Virus record (IMG/VR): IMGVR_UViG_3300020267_000012
Location: 1 to 31,492 of that record
DNA length: 31,492 nt
Direction: 5' to 3' (one strand)
Origin: a virus
In this document: positions 25,001-30,421 of the stretch, one piece after another
Numbering within the stretch: the first letter of the stretch is position 1
How the letters are laid out: the number at the start of each line of letters is the position of its first letter
The notes under the pieces: model-generated
Databases searched by the model: none
What the model saw: only the letters and a program-made list of their open reading frames with translations
What the model was told of the DNA's origin: nothing
Program-made: the position numbers and the translations under genes

Positions 25001-26923
25001 TTATCTATCCCACATTCTTTCGTCATAAGTTGTCATTTTATAATTGCTATATGATGGATTATAGTCATTGTCTACTTCTGATAGCACCAATTTAACGGTC
25101 TGGCGTACCCTCTTCATAGGAAACCAACTTGCCATAACTAAGTCTGTTTTACTACTAACTGATTTAGAATTGCTACTACTAGCACTACTAAAATATATTA
25201 ACTGTTGTCTTAGTGTATTTACTTTACGTTGTGTTTGTGGATTTCCCCATGGTAAATTTATTTTTTGCTGTTCATACATAGGAACCATAGCAGTAACACC
25301 AAATACAGGATCCCATTTGTTTTTATATGTTTGATGTCCCTCTATCCTTACACCATTTGCTCCTGCCCAATTTTTAATTTCTTTATCTTGTCCTATAGCT
25401 TTTTGAAATCCGTTTTCTTCTACAATCCAATGTGATAAAAAATATTGTTGATGCCACTCTTGCATAACTTTTAACGCTTTTGATATACCACCGCCTAAGT
25501 CATTACGTAAATCTACTAACCATAATTGTCCAGTTTTTTGATTGTATGCCCACAATACAGCAGCTTGGTAACCTGTAGATGCTGGATCTAATCCTGCAAT
25601 TAATGCAGTATGTGGTGGTATGTCTCCTAAATTTCTGGACCTATCTAAACATCCATCAATCATTTCTGCACTAAACAATTCCATACCTGCTGGCACAGCT
25701 TTATTTAAATACACCATTTCGAATATAGCTCTACCACCTGTAGTTTCTGCTGATGCTAATTGTTCCATTAACCATTTATGAGTACGTTTACCTTTCCATA
25801 ACATGTGTTCATCTTGTTCATCTGACTCCTGGTCTAAAGGTATTTCTAAATCGTGCGCACGCTCTACTATTGTTTCCCAGGCATCATTGTTCAGCAATGC
25901 GTTATACAAGTCATCTGGATGCTGTCTGGAGCCAATTACGACCATTCCTGTGTGTTCTTCTTTTCTTGACTGCAATGTTGTGGTCCACCAGTTTTTAGTA
26001 TTTTCTCTAGCACTTGGTTGTACTGTACTACCATGATCTTCAATGTCATCAGATATTATTAAGTCTGCATCCCTGGACAATATTTTTCCGCCTTTACCTA
26101 CAGCTACTAATGTAGGACTTTTTATACCAGCTACCGTTCTTGTAGCTACAGTAAACTGACTTGTACTCCAGGACTTTCCTGATTTGTTCATAGGTCTAAA
26201 TCCCTCGTATGATGCAAAATCTTGTATAAGTTCTTCGTTATTTTCTAAATGGTCTAATACAGCACCTACTGCATTCTTAGCTATATCTTCATTACCTCCT
26301 ACCCACATTATTCTCATGTTTGGATTTTTACATATCATGTATACGCAGAAGTGTGTTAACAAGTCTGTTTTGCCATGACGTGGCGGAGACAGTACCATAA
26401 GTCTCTTTCCGTTTTCTATTGCATCTAATATTGCCTCTATCCATCTTTTTTGGAAACCTGGTGTCTCATACGGTATACCTTGCTCTGTCAAAAAATATTT
26501 GTCCCTGAAAGCTACAAAGTCCTCTAGCTTGACAGCACTATCCCCCCCATTTTTTTGTAAGGACTCGTGATTTACTCGTAGTGCTTCGTCTTTTATCCAT
26601 GCAGACAATGATCTAGTTACAGTAGCTAGTGAGCATCCTAGTATGTCAGCTATCTCTTGTTTAGTCTTAGTACCGTTTAAAAGGTCGGCAAAAAAATTTT
26701 TTTTCTCCATAATGGCATAGTAATTACCTCTACGTTTCTGTATGTTTGTATCTACTACTTTCTCTACGTGGTACGTGTCTGTTGTTTTATTAGCTCTGTA
26801 AGCTCTCTTTTTAATTCTATTAGCACACTTGTCTGAACAGTATTTTCTTCTACCGTCTGGTAAAAGGCGGTTGCAATCGTTAGCTACACAGAACTTGTTT
26901 TTTTCTTGATTAGATTTAGTCAT
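25001..26923 (-). CDS. terL: Terminase large subunit with N-terminal zinc ribbon and HTH
   Basis: This encodes 640 residues. An unusual N-terminal module has Cys12-x4-Cys17-x11-Cys29-x3-Cys33 (zinc ribbon) within a basic stretch. Residues ~77-113 ('KTKQEIADILGCSLATVTRSL') are a helix-turn-helix. The packaging ATPase follows: Walker A 'SPPRHGKT' (179-186), Walker B 'DLIISDDIED' (287-296) and a coupling segment 'MVVIGSRQHPDDLY'. The C-terminal part is an RNase H-fold nuclease beginning with 'IAGLDPAST' (~447) as the acidic motif. It translocates and cuts phage DNA at the portal. The small terminase gene was not found; the fused DNA-binding modules might replace part of its job. There is no clear Shine-Dalgarno before the ATG, which lies after a ~260-nt structured leader. 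Confidence 0.92.
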   Translation of the reverse strand: MTKSNQEKNKFCVANDCNRLLPDGRRKYCSDKCANRIKKRAYRANKTTDTYHVEKVVDTNIQKRRGNYYAIMEKKNFFADLLNGTKTKQEIADILGCSLATVTRSLSAWIKDEALRVNHESLQKNGGDSAVKLEDFVAFRDKYFLTEQGIPYETPGFQKRWIEAILDAIENGKRLMVLSPPRHGKTDLLTHFCVYMICKNPNMRIMWVGGNEDIAKNAVGAVLDHLENNEELIQDFASYEGFRPMNKSGKSWSTSQFTVATRTVAGIKSPTLVAVGKGGKILSRDADLIISDDIEDHGSTVQPSARENTKNWWTTTLQSRKEEHTGMVVIGSRQHPDDLYNALLNNDAWETIVERAHDLEIPLDQESDEQDEHMLWKGKRTHKWLMEQLASAETTGGRAIFEMVYLNKAVPAGMELFSAEMIDGCLDRSRNLGDIPPHTALIAGLDPASTGYQAAVLWAYNQKTGQLWLVDLRNDLGGGISKALKVMQEWHQQYFLSHWIVEENGFQKAIGQDKEIKNWAGANGVRIEGHQTYKNKWDPVFGVTAMVPMYEQQKINLPWGNPQTQRKVNTLRQQLIYFSSASSSNSKSVSSKTDLVMASWFPMKRVRQTVKLVLSEVDNDYNPSYSNYKMTTYDERMWDR

Positions 26924-27188
26924 CTGTTATAGTTTATCATACAAATACTTTGATTTAGATGGTTAAAGCAACCTAACATGTGTACAAGTAAGAGAGATCG
27001 AGACTCAGAAAGTTCCGAATCGGTAGTACGATAAACTAGAAAGGCAAACGGAATACTCAAGGCACCTGACTAAATCTTAGTCAAAAGCTCTTTTTATATA
27101 GCTCGCTACGACTTGAATGGCGGTAGTCCCTACTAGCACTCCTAGTCCGTTGTATTTGTCCTGTACTAGCAGGAACTGACCTACTTTA
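26924..27188 (-). promoter_or_regulatory. Structured ~260-nt leader RNA of the terminase unit
   Basis: No convincing gene is seen here on either strand. From a start near 27182 the minus-strand RNA has hairpins TCCTG/CAGGA (27159-27174, loop CTAGTA), ACTAG/CTAGT (27132-27146, loop GAGTG), overlapping GTAG/CTAC just after it, GACTAA/TTAGTC (27068-27082, loop 3) and CCGA/TCGG. GTAGGT (27179-27184) and TAGGAGTGC (27136-27144) match the scaffold leader in order and spacing (49 versus 51 nt end to end). A 19-codon frame opening MLGCFNHLNQ overlaps the terminase ATG by ATGA but lacks a ribosome-binding site. The leader likely acts as RNA; how is unknown. Confidence 0.5.
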
Positions 27189-27197
27189 ATTATAACA
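27189..27197 (-). promoter_or_regulatory. Extended -10 promoter TGTTATAAT for the terminase/late unit
   Basis: The minus strand reads TGTTATAAT, identical to the element at 9779-9787. Upstream is a T-run and TTTATA 17 nt away, not a consensus -35. Transcription would begin near 27182, about 260 nt before the terminase ATG, and would feed the whole late region. Confidence 0.6.
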
Positions 27198-27275
27198 GAC
27201 TAATTACTGACTATAAAAAAGATACTAAATATAGTATATATTTCTTTAAATACTACATGTAGTGTACACAATATA

Positions 27276-27284
27276 TGGTATACT
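27276..27284 (+). promoter_or_regulatory. Extended -10 promoter for the tRNA-like RNA
   Basis: The plus strand reads TGGTATACT. The hexamer ends at 27284, seven bases before G27292, the first base of the tRNA-like RNA. Transcription would therefore begin at or within one base of the mature 5' end. No clear -35 is present. The element is on the opposite strand to all flanking genes and points away from the terminase promoter about 80 nt to its left, so the two are divergent. Confidence 0.55.
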
Positions 27285-27291
27285 GTCTACT

Positions 27292-27383
27292 GGGGATGAT
27301 TGGTAAGTAAAGCTAACAATCAAGTAACAGATTGCCTTTGTACACAGTAGCTTTAAACCTAGGTTCGACTCCTAGCATCTCCA
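27292..27383 (+). ncRNA. tRNA-like RNA resembling the tRNA-like domain of tmRNA, lacking a normal cloverleaf
   Basis: The 92-nt element has a perfect 7-bp acceptor stem, GGGGATG (27292-27298) with CATCTCC (27376-27382), discriminator A27383, and a perfect 5-bp T-arm, CTAGG (27359-27363) with CCTAG (27371-27375), loop TTCGACT. Pair 3:70 is G:U and position 73 is A, the alanyl-tRNA synthetase identity set shared by tRNA-Ala and tmRNA. The 5' end GGGGATGATTGG follows the tmRNA pattern GGGGnUGAnnGG. In place of D and anticodon arms, AAAGCTA (27309-27315) pairs perfectly with TAGCTTT (27348-27354), like helix P2 of tmRNA. It encloses only 32 nt with one hairpin, CAATC/GATTG (27317-27321, 27330-27334). 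No 7-nt anticodon loop with T33 forms. CCA is not encoded (ACT follows). A degenerate tRNA is the alternative. Confidence 0.6.
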
Positions 27384-27625
27384 CTATATATAGTAGGTTT
27401 ATACAAAATACCTAGTTACCACCTATACTTTTGGTGATACATATACATTTACGCAGACGCCAGATTTAATTGTGGGGGTTGCTAAATTTTGTCCTAGGTT
27501 TTATAGGTTTTAAACTTGTCCAGGACAGCTTTGGATCTCTATAAATGCATTTGTCTACTGCATAACACCACACGCACGCACGACCGCCCTTAATTTAATA
27601 CAGAAGATACCCCACTTGTTTAAAA
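27384..27625. other. Gene-free spacer between the tRNA-like RNA and the small-gene operon
   Basis: I see no supported gene on either strand. Small inverted repeats occur: TAGGT/ACCTA (27394-27398 with 27410-27414, loop 11) and CACC/GGTG (27420-27423 with 27433-27436), either of which may end transcription of the RNA upstream, though no T-run follows. The segment near 27566-27590 has CACGCACGCACGACCGCCC, related to the CGCACGAC part of the 13-mer repeated at 29768 and 31052. The role is unknown. Confidence 0.4.
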
Positions 27626-27655
27626 GACAAAAAGAAAGAGGAGCCGAAGCCCCTC
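27626..27655 (-). terminator. Intrinsic terminator with UUCG tetraloop for the small-gene operon
   Basis: On the minus strand a 7-bp stem (27649-27655 with 27638-27644, one G-U pair) closes the tetraloop UUCG with a C-G closing pair, and is followed by TTTCTTTTTGTC. It lies 22 nt beyond the stop of the last gene of the minus-strand small-gene operon, so it separates that operon from the RNA and terminase region. Confidence 0.85.
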
Positions 27656-27677
27656 CATCTTCCGTACGTTATACGAT

Positions 27678-28067
27678 TTATATTATGGATTCAATTTCAT
27701 AATAACGTTGACAATAGTCCAACAATGCTTCTTCCTCCTCGTTGGTTAGCTGAGCAGGAACCCAAGGAAGAAACCAATTTTGGAACTGATACTCCGCCCT
27801 GTCCTCATCAGGAAAATAAACAATACGCATTGCAGGACCGCCCCCTCCTAACGTAATGATAATTGTTCTTTGCATTTCTACACCGTAGTTGGCTCGTAAT
27901 GAATCGTCTAACTCGTCTCGTCTTTCAAGTTGTTCTTCAGTCATTACAGGATTTTTAGTTATATCCTCCAACTCGTCTAATTCATCAATCTCCATAGTTG
28001 TGGATTTAATAAATTGTTTACCGTAGTTGTTAGCGTCTTGTTGGTGCTTTTGCATCTCATCAGACAT
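27678..28067 (-). CDS. Hypothetical acidic protein, last gene of the small-gene operon (129 aa)
   Basis: This encodes 129 residues. The first half is helical and very acidic ('MEIDELDELEDITKNPVMTEEQLERRDELDD'), the middle has a beta pair around a glycine loop ('RTIIITLGGGGPAMRIVYFPDEDRAEYQF'), and the end is helical ('LTNEEEEALLDYCQRYYEIES'). The start overlaps the upstream zinc-ribbon gene by 8 nt and follows AGGAGGT by 10 nt. The fold hints at a small alpha/beta protein with 'GGGGPAMRI'; I know no family. The operon terminator lies just downstream. Confidence 0.7.
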   Translation of the reverse strand: MSDEMQKHQQDANNYGKQFIKSTTMEIDELDELEDITKNPVMTEEQLERRDELDDSLRANYGVEMQRTIIITLGGGGPAMRIVYFPDEDRAEYQFQNWFLPWVPAQLTNEEEEALLDYCQRYYEIESII

Positions 28068-28197
28068 AGTACCTATGACCTCCTCTTGTATTTGTTTTAT
28101 ATTTCATATTTGTACAATCTCCACAGACTTGATGCTTTGAGAAATTAACATATAAATCCTCATCACTTCCGCATTCTGTACAACTTTTATACTTCAT
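28060..28197 (-). CDS. Zinc-ribbon microprotein (45 aa)
   Basis: This reads from ATG at 28197-28195 to TGA at 28062-28060. The 45 residues start MKYKSCTECGSDEDLYVNFS and have Cys6-x2-Cys9 and Cys25-x2-Cys28, a four-Cys zinc ribbon. The start is coupled to the upstream stop (ATGA) behind AGGAGG, and the stop overlaps the next gene by 8 nt. Phage zinc ribbons of this size often bind RNA polymerase, nucleic acid or ribosomes, but nothing here selects one. It could also be a host-takeover factor given its place in the small-gene operon. Confidence 0.75.
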   Translation of the reverse strand: MKYKSCTECGSDEDLYVNFSKHQVCGDCTNMKYKTNTRGGHRYYV

Positions 28198-28709
28198 CTA
28201 TATACCTCCTGCATATATTCTATCGGCTTGTTTAACGTTTGTCCAGAGAGCAGATTATCTAATATAAGCATTACGGATTTTTTAGCGTCCGACAGTTCCT
28301 TAAATTCTCCCCAATGGCTAACCGGTTCAATGGTCCTGCCGTTATCCTTTGGAGTTAGTATCGTGTATCTATAACCCTGCTCATACTCTTTATATGAATA
28401 ATTTATATTTAAGTGGTCTGTGTCCTCTTTCATAAATCTCATATAATTTTCATTATTTGCGATCTCCATTAAGTACTTATGTCTCATTACAAATAATCTT
28501 GCACCCGACAACCGAAATAATTTAAACGCATGATTATCAACTTGTTCAATTGAATCTATTTCATGAAGCGGAAGCATCCATGCCATGCCTATACCGAAGA
28601 TTTTACCCTCTGCATAGACATTATTATGATGACTAAACCAACGTCCGTTAAGTCTCTTTAACTGCTCTAAATAATTTTTATTGTTTGAGTAATGACTAAA
28701 TAAAAGCAT
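28194..28709 (-). CDS. Hypothetical protein (171 aa) in small-gene operon
   Basis: This encodes 171 residues, the largest of this operon. It is rich in Tyr, His and Met ('YSNNKNYLEQLKRLNGRWFSHHNNVYAEG', 'MAWMLPLHEIDS', 'ARLFVMRHKYLMEIANN'), with a C-terminal helix ('DAKKSVMLILDNLLSG'). No zinc cluster, nuclease or ATPase motif is evident. The ATG overlaps the upstream gene stop (TAATG) behind GAGGAGGAA, and the stop TGA overlaps the zinc-ribbon ATG. I do not recognise it. Neighbours suggest an early, host-interacting function. Confidence 0.75.
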   Translation of the reverse strand: MLLFSHYSNNKNYLEQLKRLNGRWFSHHNNVYAEGKIFGIGMAWMLPLHEIDSIEQVDNHAFKLFRLSGARLFVMRHKYLMEIANNENYMRFMKEDTDHLNINYSYKEYEQGYRYTILTPKDNGRTIEPVSHWGEFKELSDAKKSVMLILDNLLSGQTLNKPIEYMQEVYR

Positions 28710-28840
28710 TATTCCTCCTCCTCTTTTAATTTATGTAATTTATATTCAAGTAGTCCCTGTAATTCAATTAACCAATTATCGTTTTTAGCATTTGATATTT
28801 TCGTAGCAATATCTATATATTGACTCTCTGTTAACGACAT
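28709..28840 (-). CDS. Microprotein ending EEEE (43 aa)
   Basis: Two adjacent ATGs occur; I choose the second (28840-28838) because it keeps the usual AGGAGG-4 nt-ATG spacing used along this operon. The 43 residues start MSLTESQYIDIATKISNAKN and are helical, ending 'LHKLKEEEE'. The final Glu codons are the ribosome-binding site of the next gene, and TAA overlaps its ATG (28707-28711). It overlaps the 23-residue gene by TGATG. Function unknown. Confidence 0.65.
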   Translation of the reverse strand: MSLTESQYIDIATKISNAKNDNWLIELQGLLEYKLHKLKEEEE

Positions 28841-28911
28841 CATTCCTCCTCTTCAGTTGGATAAATACCGACTACCTCTTCATTACTTGTAATTAACAAA
28901 TATTCTTCCAT
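28840..28911 (-). CDS. Microprotein ending EEEE (23 aa)
   Basis: A 23-residue frame from ATG at 28911-28909 to TGA at 28842-28840 encodes MEEYLLITSNEEVVGIYPTE followed by EEE. It has its own GAGGAGGAA site, encoded by the end of the gene upstream, and provides one for the gene downstream. The size is extreme, but coupling at both ends in the same pattern as its neighbours favours translation. It is a short acidic peptide with a beta-type centre; function unknown. Confidence 0.55.
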   Translation of the reverse strand: MEEYLLITSNEEVVGIYPTEEEE

Positions 28912-29024
28912 TATTCCTCCTCTAACTTTCCTACTTCAAAAGCAAACGTCATTACGTCTCCGTCATCTCTTGTTTGTGTAAATGGAACAGGACAAGCACT
29001 CAACCACTCGTCAAATTCATACAT
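28911..29024 (-). CDS. Microprotein ending EEE (37 aa)
   Basis: The frame runs from ATG at 29024-29022 to TAA at 28913-28911, 37 residues starting MYEFDEWLSACPVPFTQTRD and ending 'EVGKLEEE'. It is acidic, with one Cys and aromatic residues near the N-terminus. Start and stop both overlap neighbours through TAATG, with GAGGAGGAA before the start. An upstream in-frame Met is not present. Function unknown; it is one link in the coupled chain. Confidence 0.6.
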   Translation of the reverse strand: MYEFDEWLSACPVPFTQTRDDGDVMTFAFEVGKLEEE

Positions 29025-29242
29025 TATTCCTCCTCTTTAATAAATACTTTGCTATCTTCTGTAAGTAATTCGTACTCACCGGAAGTTTCTATATCAAGGT
29101 TTCTTATCATTGGTTCTCCAAAAACAATATCAAGAAAATCAAACTCAATTAAATTTCTATTTTGATAATCTATTGCTGTTTCGAATACTTCAGAATTTGT
29201 GCCGTCTATGTCGAAATAGACTTCCATTTTTACTCTGTACAT
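29024..29242 (-). CDS. Hypothetical protein ending EEE (72 aa)
   Basis: I start this at the ATG at 29242-29240, which overlaps the upstream stop (TAATG) at the correct distance from GAGGAGGAA; an in-frame ATG 15 nt earlier lies upstream of that site and is unlikely. The 72 residues open MYRVKMEVYFDIDGTNSEVF and are beta-rich ('NRNLIEFDFLDIVFGEPMIRNLDIE'), ending 'KVFIKEEE'. Acidic, single domain, no recognised motif. Function unknown. Confidence 0.65.
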   Translation of the reverse strand: MYRVKMEVYFDIDGTNSEVFETAIDYQNRNLIEFDFLDIVFGEPMIRNLDIETSGEYELLTEDSKVFIKEEE

Positions 29243-29442
29243 TATTCCTCCTCGCATATATCACAGGTATCGTTATCCCACGATTTCTCTACTTTGTTTA
29301 TTGTTAACATGTTTCTAATTTCAGGACCACTTGGGAAACCCCAACTTAATGCGTCTACGATAGCTTCCTCTTTGTTTATACCGATACCGATAAGACTAAA
29401 GTTAAGAACAATTTCGTATCTGTGTGGGCATAAGTTTTTCAT
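29242..29442 (-). CDS. Hypothetical protein ending EEE (66 aa)
   Basis: This encodes 66 residues starting MKNLCPHRYEIVLNFSLIGI, with 'NKEEAIVDALSWGFPSGPEIR' helix and 'NDTCDICEEE' end. Three Cys (5, 60, 63) and His7 could bind a metal. The start is coupled to the upstream gene by TAATG (29440-29444). The beta-alpha arrangement ('YEIVLNFSLIGIGINKEEAIVDAL') is like small ferredoxin-fold or DUF-type phage proteins, but no family is clear. Confidence 0.65.
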   Translation of the reverse strand: MKNLCPHRYEIVLNFSLIGIGINKEEAIVDALSWGFPSGPEIRNMLTINKVEKSWDNDTCDICEEE

Positions 29443-29645
29443 TATTCCTCCTCCAAAGATAGATTAATTTCTGATGCTAATTCACGGAGTCTAAAATATA
29501 TGGCTCTATAACCTGCTTTATTTCTACTTCCTATGCCTAGCATTTGGTTTGGTTTAGTCATATCTGCACCAATTCTGATGCCGAAACGTTCTATGTCGCT
29601 CCATGCTTCATACCGGAGCTTATTTAACTCCTCTAAATTATCCAT
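29442..29645 (-). CDS. Hypothetical helical protein ending EEE (67 aa)
   Basis: This encodes 67 residues starting MDNLEELNKLRYEAWSDIER and ending 'ELASEINLSLEEE'. It is helical with a central Gly/Lys stretch ('KPNQMLGIGSRNKAGYRAI'). It is the first gene of a sub-unit with its own candidate promoter at 29680-29707 and a strong AGGAGGT site 5 nt before the ATG. Acidic and basic patches alternate. No named family; the role is unknown. Confidence 0.7.
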   Translation of the reverse strand: MDNLEELNKLRYEAWSDIERFGIRIGADMTKPNQMLGIGSRNKAGYRAIYFRLRELASEINLSLEEE

Positions 29646-29679
29646 TTTGTACCTCCTAATTTTCTAAATAGATAACTTT

Positions 29680-29707
29680 ATTTTACCTACACCATTAGAA
29701 GAATCAA
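29680..29707 (-). promoter_or_regulatory. Candidate -35/-10 promoter for the 29442-27678 genes
   Basis: The minus strand shows TTGATT (29702-29707), a 16-nt spacer, and TAAAAT (29680-29685), followed by the start region near 29673 and then AGGAGGT before the 67-residue gene. A separate promoter fits a position just after the hairpins that follow the previous gene. The match is good but not perfect. Confidence 0.45.
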
Positions 29708-29767
29708 GGATTTAATTTCTTTCCTGGATCACTAATAACTTTTACTTTTAATTTTGGCAAACATTAT

Positions 29768-29780
29768 CGCACGACACACA
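29768..29780 (+). repeat. 13-nt repeat CGCACGACACACA, copy 1
   Basis: The exact 13-mer is also found at 31052-31064, 1.3 kb away, upstream of the plus-strand unit; a shorter relative (CGCACGAC) occurs near 27572. This copy abuts the hairpin at 29777-29818. It may be a protein-binding site. The other copy is preceded by a palindrome, this one is not. Confidence 0.5.
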
Positions 29781-29818
29781 AAAGCCGTAGGTAAATCGGT
29801 AAATCCTACGGCTTTGTG
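29777..29818 (-). terminator. Long hairpin, probable intrinsic terminator
   Basis: CACAAAAGCCGTAGG (29777-29791) pairs with CCTACGGCTTTGTG (29805-29818), 14 bp with one bulged A and a 13-nt loop. On the minus strand the stem core GCCGTAGG/CCTACGGC is followed by TTTTGTGTGT, acceptable for a terminator after the 124-residue gene. It could also work in the plus direction, where TTTGTG follows. Confidence 0.6.
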
Positions 29819-29828
29819 CGTTAAGCAA

Positions 29829-29849
29829 GGTTATGTGCGGAGCATAACC
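29829..29849. other. Second hairpin GGTTATG/CATAACC between the operon halves
   Basis: A perfect 7-bp inverted repeat (29829-29835 with 29843-29849) closes a 7-nt loop TGCGGAG. In the plus direction a run of seven T follows after ~12 nt; in the minus direction it precedes the long hairpin by ~11 nt. Two hairpins in a row between genes suggest a processed or regulated 3' end. Confidence 0.5.
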
Positions 29850-29857
29850 AAGTTAAT

Positions 29858-30232
29858 CTATTTTTTTAGTGGGGTACTATTCTCCTCATAATAAGAATCA
29901 ATTTGTTTTTTCATTTCTCTTTCTGCCATTTTCAACTCAACAATAAATGCTCTTATCTTATCTCTGTTACTTATGTATCTAACTATGAGCGGAGTATCAT
30001 CTGATAAAGAAAAACTGCTTTCAAAAATCAATGAACCATATCCAAAAGATACACCGTTTGTATTAACATATACTCTTGTACTCACGTTCTTTGTACTTTG
30101 CAACGTAGTAGTGTTATCAGTTTCTATAACTGATTTTTCTACTAACTCATTGTAAGCATCAATTCTTTCACGTTCAGTTGTATTATGCTTGTCGCTAAGA
30201 ATATCTAATAGTGTTTGCTTAATATCTAACAT
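29858..30232 (-). CDS. Hypothetical protein (124 aa) in small-gene operon
   Basis: This encodes 124 residues. The N-terminus is helical ('MLDIKQTLLDILSDKHNTTERERIDAYNELVEKS'), the middle beta-rich ('RVYVNTNGVSFGYGSLIFESSFSLSDDTPLIVRYI'), and the C-terminus a basic helix ('RAFIVELKMAEREMKKQID'). Its ATG overlaps the end of the upstream gene through GTAAATG, and GGAGG lies 9 nt upstream. It is the last gene before the paired hairpins. I recognise no family or catalytic motif. Host-takeover or regulatory roles are possible but not shown. Confidence 0.7.
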   Translation of the reverse strand: MLDIKQTLLDILSDKHNTTERERIDAYNELVEKSVIETDNTTTLQSTKNVSTRVYVNTNGVSFGYGSLIFESSFSLSDDTPLIVRYISNRDKIRAFIVELKMAEREMKKQIDSYYEENSTPLKK

Positions 30233-30421
30233 TTACTTTACCTCCATGTTTGTTTGTGTTTCTAATAGTTTCTTTAGGATAGTATTTAATACTGTGTCTA
30301 AATTATTATTATTATTTATAGCATCATTTATATTATCTGTTGCATGATGCAAATCAGCATCAAGACTTTCTACTGACTCGATTACTTCTTCTAATTTTTT
30401 AACTAGCTCTGTTATTTTCAC
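30233..30421 (-). CDS. Coiled-coil microprotein (62 aa), GTG start
   Basis: The start is GTG at 30421-30419, placed by AAAGGAGG upstream. The 62 residues (reading Met at the start) run 'MKITELVKKLEEVIESVESL', then 'DNINDAINNNNNLDTVLNTILKKLLETQTNMEVK'. Heptad Leu/Ile/Val spacing indicates a coiled coil. The last codons ATGGAGGTAAAG serve as ribosome-binding site for the next gene. An oligomerising regulator is possible; function unknown. Confidence 0.7.
   Translation of the reverse strand: MKITELVKKLEEVIESVESLDADLHHATDNINDAINNNNNLDTVLNTILKKLLETQTNMEVK

Noticed and set aside
27292-27383. Ordinary tRNA (for example a type II tRNA of 92 nt, or tRNA-Ala with TGC)
   Set aside because: A 5-bp stem at 27317-27334 has an 8-nt loop with no suitable T33-anticodon, the D region has no GG in a proper loop, and the TGC reading needs C at position 37 and only 4 bp. 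The 7-bp long-range stem excludes a cloverleaf.
27359-27385. Phage attachment site made from the 3' end of a host tRNA or tmRNA gene
   Set aside because: Both acceptor strands are present and paired, and no integrase gene is seen nearby, so this is more than a 3' att fragment. It cannot be excluded without the host genome.
28060-28197. WhiB-like iron-sulphur regulator
   Set aside because: The four Cys are two CxxC pairs 15 residues apart and lack the WhiB C...CxxCx5C and G[VI]WGG pattern.
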